This document shows, in pieces, positions 12,637 through 26,934 of a stretch of 64,000 nt of DNA. The position numbers and the translations under genes were made by a program. Position 1 is the first letter of the stretch; every line of letters begins with the position of its first letter. Below the pieces are notes generated by a model. That model saw only the letters and a program-made list of their open reading frames with translations, was not told the origin of the DNA and made no database searches. The stretch is from Lamellibrachia satsuma (taxonomy: Eukaryota; Annelida; Polychaeta; Sabellida; Siboglinidae): contig BSQZ01000029.1 in NCBI GenBank assembly GCA_033239005.1, forward strand, positions 4,533,501 through 4,597,500, in the 5' to 3' direction.

Positions 12637-15000
12637 TAGTCCACGATTTGTCAAAGAAAATGCCAACTGCTGGATAAAAGGCCCAAAAGGTGTTAATTGA
12701 GACAGGTGTTCAAACAAATTTCCCTTCATTGGGAGCAGTTTTATGTTCGTTTAAACTTTAGAGCGCCACATCGCAAATAAACCGCCTTGTAGCGAGCCGC
12801 ATTGCTAGCGAACCACCCACGGGGCTACTACTTGCTATACGATACAGGCACACCCCTATGATATCCGCCACTCTCTGATACAACTGACCTACAAGTACCA
12901 CTGAGTCCGCCGGCTAAGCACCGTCTGAGAGCCTCTCAGCGGACGCATTAACACCCAATCAGCAACACGGAAGAGATAAATAAAACATAAAAAGCAGAAC
13001 TTGGCGCAGGCCGACCTTCCCAGACACTGTGCGGTGGTCCCACCATAAACGGCATCTTTTTATACACCGTAAACACGTTCCCAGCGACAACTATAAAGGC
13101 CGATTAAATACCGTCTCGCGAATTGTTTATGATGTCATGTTTGTGACCCCAGAAAACGGGGTTTCGCCGGACGAATGAATATTAGCGCGCTGACATAGCC
13201 CCCGGCTCATAAATTTATCTTCGGGGGGAGAGGGCAAGTGTATGCCCTAAGGGGCGTTTCACTAACGTTTGATCCCGAGCTATTTTTGTCCGGGATGGTA
13301 GACACAAATACATGATACTCGGAAACGCTAGAGATCTGTGTCTGACATTTTGCATTGAGCGCAGGCGTAGATAAATTAGTCTATGTGTCGTCGTAATGCA
13401 TAACGCTTTATGTTCTTCGTATTTCTGGTTTAATAATCGTTTATTCACTTTTACGGTGACTTTGCTGTCTAGTTTAGTAATACTCGAATGTCAAACGTTA
13501 AAGTGTATTAATGTATTACGCCACAACATGGTGATAATTAAAGATCGTTTGTTTACTTTAAATTACTTTAAAATCAAAGTTATTAGCCATTTTCAATCAA
13601 AGAGAGTTCTTGGTATGTCATGTCACATAATGTCATAAGCATCTTGAATTCATATAATTATTTCTAATGTGTGCTCACAAAACGGACTTTGTAAGGTCCA
13701 ACTGAAATATAACACACGAGGCGCCCTTCTAATGTTGAACAGCAAAAGTCAAACTTCACATCGATGCTGCTTCATCAACGCACAATACTTGACATTACAA
13801 CGTTTCCTTTTTTGTTCCCGGTAGTCACGTCTCCCTGGTGTCTGTTTCAAGCGAACCAAAGTCAGCCAACACCTACTGTGACGTCATCCACGGGCAGTCA
13901 TCTTGCTCACTTTAAACTGGTGTGTTAAAAGTACAAAGTGGGATTGTTTTGCTCGTAAAATCTACTATAAACTATACATATTGTAATATTTTGGCTGCCC
14001 AAGTGAATCCCAAATTAAACTATTATACTTTAACCTTTTTAGCTTATTTTAATTTGAATCCATAAGGGCATTTTCCTATCGCGAGCGCTACATTTAGGAT
14101 TTAATAATAATAATAATTTAGTCTAAGGTCAAACCGTATCATCATCAGTAGTGGGTGTCATGGGACAACCATAAAAGAAATGTACAACGATTTTTATTGA
14201 ATGATTTACTGGCATGTCAATCATTGCCATAAAGCGAACTTTATATGTCACAAAACTGGCTTATTATATTTCAAAAGCTAAAATATGTATTTTCGAACGT
14301 AAATCTTTGTAGCTTCCCTTTAATTAAAAAGTAACTGGTCCAGTGCCGACATTTGTATACCTTCACACATCATCGCCAGGTGGCGCTCGCAGTAGCTGCG
14401 ACAAACTGTCGCCGAAGTGAAGGTCTCTCGTCGCCACATGGGCGTTGTTCACGTTTGTTGTCGCCTGTAATCGACCCGAGAATGCATTGTTTCGACGCGA
14501 CGAGATTGAAGACCTTCTCACCGACCGACAACAACAGTGTTGCCTCACATTGTGTTGCCTGACACGGCGACATTTCGACGCGATTACTACGACGACTGAC
14601 ACACGTGTGACGAATTAATGTCGCCACGGCGTCACGCCCAGCACTCGATGCTCGCTGTCGAACTACAGGTTCATGTAATCGATCAACCCGATTACGGCTG
14701 ATTCGATAATCTCGGTAGATAACTATACAGTCATGGCCAAGAAATGTTGGGCGGATTTTTTTTATGAATTTTACTTGGAATTATCTTGATGATAACGACG
14801 ACTATGATGATTGATTATAAACACCCTGCGGTAGGTTATGGTTAATTGCGTGATTTCCCGATTAAGTAAAATGTTTATCATTTATTATACCTATGCGCAT
14901 AATTACTGAAAAAAAAACAATTTCATGTTCAATATTCTATGACAAATAAAATGGTCACTGTGTTTTTCCTTTTGACTATAGACTATCTGCACCGGCTATT
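12637..15000. other. No gene recognised
   Basis: Nothing coding was identified. 14353-14627 has short overlapping ORFs on both strands in a CGAC-rich stretch, with no family signature. Confidence 0.6.
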
Positions 15001-15023
15001 GGTGTCATGACGCAACTCGGGAA

Positions 15024-15032
15024 TATATAAAG
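15024..15032 (+). promoter_or_regulatory. TATA box of a candidate core promoter
   Basis: TATATAAAG is close to the metazoan consensus, lies in otherwise ordinary sequence rather than in an AT microsatellite, and is followed about 30 bp later by GCACTGGTTG as a possible initiator. A TGACGCAA CRE-like word lies just upstream at 15008. Promoter activity is inferred. Confidence 0.4.
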
Positions 15033-15054
15033 CTGGAAACTGCACTGGTTGACT

Positions 15055-15225
15055 CGTTACGGATTAACCGACGGTCATAAAATGTGTGTCAACGAGTGGA
15101 GACACACGCAGGAGCAGCGAACCGGCCCAGCGGCTCCGTGACTAGGAAAGCAATTGTTACCTCTGCGCAGTGGAACTGGCCGAAGTATAACACAGTTCTA
15201 CCGCAGTCACAGAGCAGCGATGAAG
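15055..15225 (+). other. Candidate first exon: leader plus ATG AAG before a splice donor
   Basis: Downstream of the TATA box a leader of about 165 bp has no ATG until 15220, apart from one within AAAATGTG at 15081-15086. At 15220 ATGAAG is followed at once by GTATGC, a fair donor. Many small secreted animal proteins begin Met-Lys in a short first coding exon, so this could be such a gene start. Read through without splicing the frame closes after 31 codons. No second exon was identified. Alternative: chance occurrence. Confidence 0.33.
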
Positions 15226-16344
<1,119 letters not shown>

Positions 16345-17539
16345 GCGAGCCCTTGGCGAGACTAAACATTTGTCACGAACGCGTCGTATGTTTGGCGCCC
16401 GAGATTTGATACCGAGCTAGTCCATATAACGTAATGTCTGTTATAGTTAATTAGTCTTTCGTCTCACTTTCCTTGAAGCATTGTCGCAGTCTTTGTGATG
16501 TGTAAAGTTACATCGCGGAGATCCTACTCCGTTTTACTCAATGCGTGGCTCCGTCTTACTCAATTCGTGACGTTTGTCCTTGAGCATCTACAAGGTCAGG
16601 GCGCCAACTCCAAGAGCTACGCGAGATATACCGATTAGCGGCACATAAATAAGTTAATCGTTCTACTCTTCGGAACCATTTAACCCAATATAGATTCATG
16701 TTCGTATCTGCCTATTGTAAGATCGATTTAACAACAAGTTGGTTGTTTCCCTAAAACTTGACGATTATATCTAGTACTGTTATATGCCAGTATCGTGCAC
16801 ATTTGCATCATTATCTAAAGAATGATCACTCGAGTCTAATGCTACAATAAACTGCACGTGCACATTATTATTACGCGTACGATACAAGAATATCATGTTA
16901 CCATGTGTTACAGAAATAAAGATATATTATCTTCACCTTATCTATTCGCAGTGAAAACATAATTGTCATCATTTGTGTGAAACCAAGGCGAAGGGGCGTC
17001 GAACGCTAGAATTGTCTTCCTCTTATACAAATCTTACGTTAGTGTAAATATAACACAACAGTTAGTTGTTCAAACACGCTGTTTCATCACGACGCTCGAG
17101 GATGGTAACACTACTGTTTTAACTATTGCAAATATTTGCAATACATATATTAAAAGTATTATAAATAGTTGCTATGCATGCATTATTATATTTTTAAGTA
17201 ATGTTTTTAAGACATTGCATATATTTGTAAAAAGTACTGCAAATACTTTTGCAATACTTTTCCGGTGTATTACATAGTATAGGCATTGCAATATTTCGTG
17301 CTTTGCATCCTAGTTTATCACACTCGACGTGTCCAACTATTCTTCCTTGCTAAGCGGACCTCCCTCGACGAGACAACCCTTGTTAGTCACATGTGCTACG
17401 GTTGTTTCTGCGGGCCACAAAGATTTGTTTTGTTATTCATATAAATTTCGCAGAACCCGGGCAATCTCCATGCATCCACAGCAAGCGTTAAACGGGTCAA
17501 CGACTTGGAAAAAACGCCGCAACTGCGCAGCAAACAACA
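16345..17539. other. No gene recognised
   Basis: AT-rich sequence; 17110-17290 has many short TTGCAATA/TATTTGCAA words. No coding family. Confidence 0.6.
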
Positions 17540-17690
17540 CACATGCCATCTGATTGTCCCCGGCTTTCTCACACGGAACCCAGTGTCACCAATTGGGGTC
17601 GAAACCCGGTGGTCACGACACCCACGTCGTGACAGCGTTTGTGCATTAAGAGCAACGTAAAACGCCTGAGAACGTGTCCACGTAACAGTG
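17540..17690 (-). mobile_element. Possible SINE-like fragment (weak)
   Basis: On the minus strand an 8 bp perfect stem (GTCACGAC ... GTCGTGAC, 17612-17633) is followed by CCGGGTTTCGACCCC, resembling a tRNA T-arm with B-box GGTTCGANNCC carrying one extra T. No A box is clear at the expected distance, so assignment to a tRNA-derived SINE is tentative. Confidence 0.25.
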
Positions 17691-19702
17691 CAGTTGACGC
17701 GGCGGCGAGCGGCCAGGCATAAGCCGACCACTCCCGTCGTAATGACGTTCATTCGGGGACCCTGTCACACGATAGCGGCAGAAAAACACAACCCAGTAAT
17801 CTATTGTTGTGCCGAACAGGCGCTAGCAACGGGGGGCGGCTCCACAGGCGGCGCCTGGCCTGGCGCGCATTGTTGCTATGTATACTGGCGATGCGCTGTC
17901 TACTCGGGTAACCATCAGCCCAAACAACGACTGTCTTGTTCTCGTTCGCCTTCCCCCTGTTTCCGCACGGAAACTAAATTTGCAGGTGCTCTCGATTTCA
18001 AAGCAAACAGGCCCGAGCGGCTGCAAGAAGAGATAAGGCGAACTGTGACTTCCGTGTATGCCAGTTTACACTAGTTGGTTTGCAAAGGCGTTAATAGTCT
18101 TGGCTGGTATGTACCTGTGTGTATACAATGCGCGGTGCGACAACTATCTTGTTTGCAGAGCAAACACTCTCTTGCAGTGCTAAAGGCCTTTCACTGTAAA
18201 TTCTAAACCGACTCTCTAATCGCAAGTCAAATAAAACACCCACGGAGACTAGTTTATCGAGTTTCTACTAATAAGTACCCTATAGAGACTAGTTTTTCCA
18301 CGGAGCTCGTGTTATCATGGCCGTTCGAAGAAGAACGCAGAAGACTATATCTTCACCTACAGGCAATCGGGAGCGACACGTATCGTGCTGGTAAATCTCG
18401 AGTCACAAGAACTAGTCGACTTTTGCACGTACGCCCCCTATATTATCGTTGCCTCCTCAAATGCTTGATATGGTCAATGTCCTTAACGTTAGTGGAATAA
18501 TGATTACTGTTTAACTGCGAATGATTCTTCATTGCAGCCATCAAGCATTCCTAGCGACGAGCGCATGGTATACCACCCCGGCCATGTGAACCGTGGCAGT
18601 GAACATACAGTACAACTGCCAGGGGCTAATGCATTGCAACTGTCAACACTCTGACAAACTGCATAATATAACCGCTGACCCATCCTCGTTAGCCATTGGT
18701 GATGTTGTTAGCGCCCCCTGTTTGAACCACGCCCTACAAACAAGGATTTGTATGTTGTCCTACTTTTCGGACGAAGTCACTCGAATTGCAAAATATGCGC
18801 ACTTTGATGTTTCTAATTACAAATAAATGGAATATATGTCGTTAACTTACTATGCTACTTTGAACTGGTACACATCTGATTGCAACGCATGTATATCAGC
18901 GAAACGTAGTTTATTTGATGTGCAACTGAAATCTAGTTGTCGTTCGCAGTCAATGGTGATTTGAAATACAAATAGTGTCCGGGGTATCCACCAGGGGTCA
19001 TTGTATACGACCGAACATTGACCTGTTTGATTAATAATTGACCTGCTGCGATCCACTCACATTCGAGTGGATCGACTGGACAAACCGGGACGGAGCTTCC
19101 GGTTGTGTGGCCATGCGTGACCGACTGGTGTTTCCCCTGGGGCGGTCATGCGTGACCGACACAGTGACCGCCGACACGTCCCTCGGGGCGGGAAGTGGCC
19201 GAATAAGCAAAACCGACGTCTCCCACATCCTCAATTGGTGAAGGCTTCGAATCGCTCGCCATCGAAGGAGATATGATCGCGGCGAGCCGTGGCGGCGGGT
19301 CGGGCCGGGCGCACTGATGTCTCGGTGGATCAAGCCGGCACAGTTCGACAGCAGGGCAGTACCGCGTTCAAGGAACACATATCAGATGCCGACAACTGCA
19401 GCATGCCAAGTTAGAATCTTAGTAAAGTGTTGTTGTCGGGTCATTGTCGTAGTCGACGTGGAGGCTGACATCGCCGTTGTCGTTGCATTAACTTGTGTTC
19501 AGCGTATCTGTCAATACGTCATCCTTAATTAGGATCTCCCTACTTGTTTATGTTTATATAAGTATTGGCTTCACTAAAAAAATCATGTAAATCACGTGTT
19601 GTGATTACTATGATAACGCTGAGACCACATGTCGCTCCTGCATTATGTCACCAAACATCGGGTGACCAAATGTCTTGTGATTAAATGTCATGACCCCTTA
19701 AT
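17691..19702. other. No gene recognised
   Basis: A 128-codon plus ORF at 17688-18074 and a 115-codon minus ORF at 19031-19378 have no recognised domains. A GAGACTAGTTT word is repeated at 18245 and 18286. The last 80 bp before the CR1 element contain irregular AAATGTC repeats. Confidence 0.55.
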
Positions 19703-19717
19703 TCAAGAATAAAGGCA

Positions 19718-21178
19718 ATGAAGGATAACAAATCACCGGGAGTTGATGGGATTCCTCCAAAATTACTAATGGAAACAGTAGATCAAATCAGTATACCACT
19801 TGCAAGAGTATTCAACTTGTCATTAAAAGAGGGAGTTGTTCCGTTTGAATGGAAAGAAGCAAACATCATACCAATATTTAAAAAGTGTTCGAGAAATAAG
19901 TCAGAGAATTACAGACCAGTGAGTTTAACGTCAGTGATTTGTAAATTATTAGAAAGGTTAATTAAAGACCATATGGTGGACTTCCTCGTTAAGCATAAAT
20001 TATTAAATTCATCTCAACATGGATTCCTTAAAGCGAGATCATGCTTAACAAATATGTTATGTTTTTTGGAAGAAATCACTAAGTGGATAGACGTGGGATC
20101 GCCAGTAGATATTATCTACTTAGATTTTCAGAAAGCTTTTGACAAAGTGCCACATCAAAGATTACTACTTAAATTAAAAGCCCATGGTATCGGGGATAGC
20201 ATAACTGACTGGATAGAACAATGGCTGACTGACAGAAGACAACGAGTTGTAGTAGATGGAGAAGTTTCAAATTGGAAATCGGTTTTGAGTGGGGTACCTC
20301 AAGGATCAGTATTAGGTCCTATATTATTCTTAATTTATATCAATGACTTGGACGACAGTATAACAAGTAACGTACTGAAATTTGCGGATGACACAAAACT
20401 GTTTAGAAAGGTTAATACTGATGGTGATAAACAACATTTACAAAACGATCTAGACAGATTAGTGAAATGGCCTGAGAAATGGCAGATGCTGTTCAATTTT
20501 GGGAAATGTAAATGCCTACATTCAGGACATGGGAACTTGAATGTAAACTATAAAATGGGAGATACTGTTCTGGGTAATACTGTAAAAGAAAATGACTTAG
20601 AAGTTGCAATAAGCGCTGATATGGAAGTTTCAGAGCAGTGTAGTATTGCAGCTTCAAAGGGTAATCAAATTCTTGGATTGATTAGAAGAAACATAACATA
20701 CAAGGGAAAAAAGTTAATTATACCTCTTTATAAAGCAATAGTTAGACCTCATTTAGAATACTGTATACAAGCATGGAGACCATATCGTAAGAAGGATATA
20801 GATACGCTTGAACGCATACAAAGGAGAGCAACTAAAATGATTCCAGAACTTAGAGACCTTAGTTATGAAGAACGCCTAAAAGAATGTGGTTTAACAACTC
20901 TACAGACAAGGAGGTTAAGAGGAGTTTTTAAGATATTGAATGGGTATGAAAATATTGATAGAAATATGTTTTTCTCACTCAAGAAGGATAGCAGAACTAG
21001 AGGACATGAGGTAAAATTAGTAAAGAATCAATGTAGATTGGACATCAGGAAGCACTCGTTCTCACAGAGGACAATAAATGAATGGGACAAATTGTCTACA
21101 GATTGTGTAACTGCTAGCAGCGTGAATATGTTTATAAACAAGGTTGACACATATATCAGGAGGGCGGGTTATAAGTAG
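19718..21178 (+). CDS. CR1 reverse transcriptase ORF, 486 codons, N-terminally truncated
   Basis: Open RT frame of a retroelement that copies its RNA at a nicked target. Visible RT landmarks are KSPGVDG near residue 6, NYRPVSLTS near 64-72, QHGF near 100-103, YLDFQKAFD with catalytic Asp at about 136, SGVPQGSVLGP at 191-201 and the catalytic box FADD at 222-225. The thumb and C-terminal region with HLEYC is at 345-349. Full-length CR1 ORF2 proteins also carry an apurinic-type endonuclease at the N terminus, which is missing here. Relative to copy 3 it lacks four residues (DQIE) in RRLRGDQIEVF through a 12 bp in-frame deletion. Although open, the product would be non-autonomous. The ATG at 19718 is simply the first in-frame Met; the frame continues upstream to a stop at 19691. 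Confidence 0.93.
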   Translation: MKDNKSPGVDGIPPKLLMETVDQISIPLARVFNLSLKEGVVPFEWKEANIIPIFKKCSRNKSENYRPVSLTSVICKLLERLIKDHMVDFLVKHKLLNSSQHGFLKARSCLTNMLCFLEEITKWIDVGSPVDIIYLDFQKAFDKVPHQRLLLKLKAHGIGDSITDWIEQWLTDRRQRVVVDGEVSNWKSVLSGVPQGSVLGPILFLIYINDLDDSITSNVLKFADDTKLFRKVNTDGDKQHLQNDLDRLVKWPEKWQMLFNFGKCKCLHSGHGNLNVNYKMGDTVLGNTVKENDLEVAISADMEVSEQCSIAASKGNQILGLIRRNITYKGKKLIIPLYKAIVRPHLEYCIQAWRPYRKKDIDTLERIQRRATKMIPELRDLSYEERLKECGLTTLQTRRLRGVFKILNGYENIDRNMFFSLKKDSRTRGHEVKLVKNQCRLDIRKHSFSQRTINEWDKLSTDCVTASSVNMFINKVDTYIRRAGYK

Positions 21179-21224
21179 ATGAACATTGTTTGACTCTCGA
21201 TAAGCCAATGGCTTCCTTGCCCAC

Positions 21225-21277
21225 TTGCCATCTGGGCCTTTGGCTTGGATGGCAAATCTTGTTAAATCTTGTTAAAG
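21225..21277 (+). other. CR1 3'-terminal hairpin and decamer repeat
   Basis: TTGCCATC (21225-21232) pairs with GATGGCAA (21248-21255), followed by AAATCTTGTT twice (21254-21273). The same arrangement ends the other two CR1 copies although the loop sequence differs. In this class the 3' end is the likely recognition site for the element's own RT. Confidence 0.85.
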
Positions 21278-23434
21278 ACGACCGTATGGTAGTCAATACA
21301 TTCGAGTTGTCGATTATTATAATTAGGTGAGGTAATTGAAACAAACGCCGCCAGCCATGTGCGATTCGACGAGCACCCTCTGTACGCACACATCTGACAT
21401 TTAAATAGTCGCCACCGCCGCCGGTCGATTGGCGGCGACCTTTATTAAATACGCTCATGCTATCGCCCCCCCCCCCCCCCCCCGTGATCCCCGCCGGCGC
21501 AGACCGGACGGAGTCCATAGTTCGTCGGGCATATTACGCAAGGGGTGCTGGATTCTTACGACGACACCGAGGCTTATGTGTACCAACGGTCGAGTCGACC
21601 GGCAAAGATGGCCGATACGCCGTCGAAGAAGCACTTAGCACCCTCGTATAACAATGGCAGCCCGCATGGCGCATGTGCCATTTTCTAGTTATATTGATAC
21701 TGTTCGCTAAACAGCGTTAACGGTGACGCAAGAACAACCGACAGACCGCACAGACACCTGAGACTATCAGAACAACCACATCGATGGCCCCTTCTGATCC
21801 GGGTCTTGACTTCGACCTGTTCTGTCAGATCGTCGAGATCGACGCCCTTATAGTCGATTGATTCGCAACACCTGCCAACCACGGCATCGTCCCTGCTATA
21901 ACCGAGGGCCTGGTTTCCTATTAACAAACCGCCCACCTGTTCCATTGAGGCAACCCATTGAACTGTTACAAACTATTCAATGATATTAAACGGTGTGTTA
22001 CATTACATCAGTATAAGTGAGTGTGGGGTAGATTACCACTTGGTAAGATCCCGAGGCTATACTTAGGTCATATTTATCAGTAAGCACGTTGCATGTTTCC
22101 GAAACACCCCATTAATCTGCGGTCGAACACCGCGGACGGCTCCCGGAGAGCGGCCGGCACCCATTAATTTTTTCTTATATAAGATACGGACTTTGCAGCA
22201 CTTCTTTGAACTTTTCAGATATGATTATATGCTTCTTTATATACAAACACCACGCCGATTAACTTGAATGAATAACGTAGCGTGCAGCAACACGACATTT
22301 CCCATAGTCCGATCGGAGACGTTTACTGTCAACAAAGTTATATAAAAGAGATTGGAGTACGTGGAAAATGATCTGATTCAAATGCACGAGTCATAGTTTG
22401 GGTTATGGATGCATGGATTAGCTACAGAACGAATTTTTGCATTGCGACGAATGACAGAAACAACATACCCCCCCCCCAAGGCAATGATGCCAACTTTCGT
22501 ATATTATGTCATCAGCCAACTCCGGCAGACGGCGTCACAAAGTACCGCATGCAGCTCAAATTGGTTGCGTCATTCGATATCGACTTAAAGTATCGCTCAT
22601 AATGTGTTACCGAATTTCAGTGACGACTGTAGGACATGGTTTCGGTTGTACACATTCCAACGTATTCCGTGTGCAGGAATGGTCGGAGTGCCTCCCACCC
22701 GCTCAACGGAACCGAAGAGATACTGAATCCGCCTGTGAATGCACAATCAAACTATCGCACGGGGTATTCTAACTAAACCCTATAATTATCCAGTGCAAAC
22801 ATGGGTTACGTATTCAACAGTAAAAACATTAAGTGTCCAAATACCAGACTTAAATTAACACATAAGCTATACTAACAATGAACTAACACATACAATATGT
22901 CATTCAATACCAAATCAATCACCGGTTCTCATCATCTGGAACATAACGGTCAAACGAACTGTCACATTTATCAGCTAAGCCAAGACGGTGTCACCAAATC
23001 TGTACTGTCAAATATTAAAGTTGTCGCCGAGGTTTTGATGAAATTGTCACCTCTACTTTACGGCTCCTGGTGCATCTGTCAAACTCGGAGCATCGTCGCC
23101 TACAACGACAACCGACAGCCACTACTGGTCTTTTGAAGCGGTACAAGACGAAACGACGATGCGTCATTGAGAAAGTGTCGTGGCATTGACGACACAACCT
23201 GGCCCACGACAAGTGTCTTGCTCGGCTAACAACGAACGCGGCACACCAGCTGCGGGCGAGAGGAAGTGTCACGCTTAAAAGAACACAACTCGTCGTCTAT
23301 TTGAAGCTGTCATGTGATACGTGACAAGATATAAACCAAACCGTGCGACGGCGTCCCGGTCTCCGATGGTGGCAAACGTTACGCTTTCAGCATCTTCAGG
23401 AACTACAGCAACACAGACGGAACACAGACGGCAA
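21278..23434. other. No gene recognised; one poly-C run
   Basis: A run of about 18 C lies at 21466-21483, in a GC-rich stretch with short ORFs on both strands. A second run of 9 C is near 22470. No coding family is recognised. Confidence 0.6.
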
Positions 23435-23527
23435 GAAACGTGTCCCACAAGCGATATCAACATCCGAAACGTGTCCCACAAGCGATATCAACATCCGAAA
23501 CGTGTCCCACAAGCGATATCAACGTAC
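23435..23527. repeat. 31-bp tandem repeat, 3 copies
   Basis: Copies start at 23435, 23466 and 23497; the unit begins GAAACGTGTCCCACAAGCGA. Confidence 0.96.
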
Positions 23528-23918
23528 GAACGTTTGTAACTATACCAGAGTGTGCGAATATTCCGTATTACTGAATGCCTAGATCGACGAACCAATTAAT
23601 CACTGAAACTGGTGCACTTAATCGGTGATATTCACGATTGTTAACGATGACCTTACGCCAGTCAACAATGAAGGTGCATCATCTAACACTCTCTTGCACG
23701 TGGGATGTCCAAAAGCTAAGTAAGTTGGTAACAACAGACAGCAACTAATTGTGACATATTTCTTGTTTTTATCCACCCGGTATCGCATTTCTTTTTGTCT
23801 CGATATCGTTTTGTCTGGTAATAGAGATGTTGATCAGATTATTTGAATATGAATGAACTTAGGAGCGCGGCTTGAATTACTACATAATAAATCATGTGTG
23901 TCACTCTCACTCTCATTG

Positions 23919-25469
<1,551 letters not shown>

Positions 25470-26342
25470 AACAACAGTTATATAATCGTCAGTTATAACA
25501 ATGTGGTTTCGTTCCTTCCTAAGCTTGAAGCTCGTGAATTTCGGATGGATTCCGCAACTAGCTTCCGAGGGGATAACCTGATTTTACCCGTCCCTCTTGT
25601 TAGTAACCAGCAGAGCGAGGCGTTGACACGTGTAACGCTCAATTTGGTCGTCCACGATGCAGAAGACAGACATATACTGTTTACAAGGAAAGGGGATTCC
25701 CAGAATGCAATGGGGTAGTCATCACAGAGAAACGACTTCGAGTCCAAACTGGCTGAAGAGACGAATGAGCCCATATATTCTGAATGGTTCCCATGTTTCG
25801 TGTTCCCATGTATGTGCAACACCACATGCTTTTTACCAGCGATCGGCGGAGATGAGGCGCATCAGATGTTAGAACAGGACGAGACCTCCCTTAGATGTTG
25901 CTTGCATTTAGACAGTTGCTGATATCCTGATGGGTCCAACCGAATGAAACTAGGACTCTCCTGCAGACCGTCCCAAGGAGTCTATTGCGGAATGCATTTG
26001 CAAGAGAATCAGAACCAAAAAAGAATCAGCTGCATTCGTGATGTGAAGATCACGAGCTACTGGCTGGGGTTGAAACCGAGCAGCAGTATATCCACCCTGT
26101 ACACATTCGTCGCTATAGCTGAAGCCGGCAACGCAAAGGCGAACGATTACCACCTACAACTGTTGCACACCGTAATGATTACCACGTCCGCGTGTGCCGA
26201 GAAGACATTAAGCCATGTTGGAAAGGAACACCAAGCACTGGACCTCTATGTTCAATCTAAACTAGCCATAGATGTCTTTGTGCTGGGTTGTAGACTGCTA
26301 CATTACTTAAAAGTTAATTTTTTTAGGAAAATATGTTTATGA
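25470..26342 (+). pseudogene. Unidentified long open stretch with two stops
   Basis: One plus-strand frame is open from 25470 to 26342 (about 290 codons) except for TAG at 25716 and TGA near 25920. Random sequence of this composition would be expected to have more than ten stops. The encoded segments include ILPVPLVSNQQSEALTRV, LNLVVHDAEDRHILFTRKGD, NDFESKLAEETNEPIYSEWF and IRDVKITSYWLGLKP. I do not recognise the family. The minus strand is also open over 25493-25825, so direction is not certain. Most likely an eroded transposon or retrogene ORF; a chance event cannot be excluded. Confidence 0.4.
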
Positions 26343-26664
26343 CACTTTGTTTTTTAGAGGTTTTTGTTCGTTACAAATCATGGGTAGTTGATACTGTATT
26401 CAACGTCCTCTTGCTGGGTTCGCTTCTTGGAGAAGCTTGATATTCTGGTAAGCTATACTGGCATACATGATCTGCATAAATCCCGACCACTGGCAACAGG
26501 CTTCGGTCGTGACAAATCCTCGGCGCGTGAGCACGAGCGTGGGATACGCTCCATGTCATTGCAACTGCGCAATCGGCAGGCGCCGAATATCACCAGATCG
26601 TCGACCGCGAGATACGCGGATAAGAGTGAACACTCGGTGTTAGTTAAGCCGGTTGACAAAACAG
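26343..26664. other. No gene recognised
   Basis: Unique sequence between the long open stretch and a CACG/CA tract; nothing supported. Confidence 0.5.
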
Positions 26665-26665
26665 A

Positions 26666-26738
<73 letters not shown>
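26665..26738. repeat. (ACGC)n-(AC)n microsatellite
   Basis: Eleven ACGC-type units pass directly into about 15 AC units. Confidence 0.98.
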
Positions 26739-26741
<3 letters not shown>

Positions 26742-26870
26742 ATCAGTGCATATGATGATCTAATTTATATATCCGTAGATATATGCGTATTGCAGGTCTA
26801 CCCCCAGCTATAAAAGCCAGGTACTGTTTATAAAGTTGAGCTTCGTTCCCAAGTTTCCGTGCCTGTCTAT

Positions 26871-26934
26871 AGCGAGTTTAGAACCGTGATCTCCAGCGTG
26901 AGAAACCTGTGATCTAACCACCGCGTCACCGCGG
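26871..26934 (-). mobile_element. tRNA-derived sequence, SINE head or tRNA pseudogene
   Basis: The minus strand reads like a degenerate tRNA: an A-box region TGACGCGGTGGTTAGA (compare TGGCGCAGTGGTTAGA in tRNAs), an anticodon-arm-like CAG...CTG stem with loop GTTTCTCACG, and a B-box region ACGGTTCTAAACTCGC in place of GCGGGTTCGAATCCCGC. Spacing of about 45 bp between boxes fits. Decay of GGTTCGAATCC to GGTTCTAAACTC argues against a functional tRNA gene and for a SINE head or old pseudogene. Confidence 0.6.

Larger units (their letters stand above)
19703..21277 (+). mobile_element. CR1-clade non-LTR retrotransposon, 5'-truncated (copy 1)
   Basis: The element begins inside the reverse transcriptase domain (frame opens RIKAMKDNKSPGVDG from about 19706) and runs to a 3' end with a hairpin and the decamer AAATCTTGTT repeated twice. 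The endonuclease and any ORF1 are absent, as expected for incomplete reverse transcription. The C-terminal region (HLEYCIQAW, RRATKMIP, SYEERLKECGLTTL, RTRGHE, LDIRKHSFSQR) follows the layout of avian and other CR1 elements, which also end in short tandem repeats rather than poly(A). Two other copies occur at 39.46 kb and 42.58 kb. Confidence 0.93.

Noticed and set aside
17396..18074. 118- and 128-codon ORFs on opposite strands
   Set aside because: No recognisable domain, GC-rich composition that lowers stop frequency, and overlap with a possible SINE-like fragment.
21457..21651. Proline-run ORFs near 21.45 kb
   Set aside because: They rest on an 18 base C run, which is prone to sequencing error and gives polyproline in any frame.
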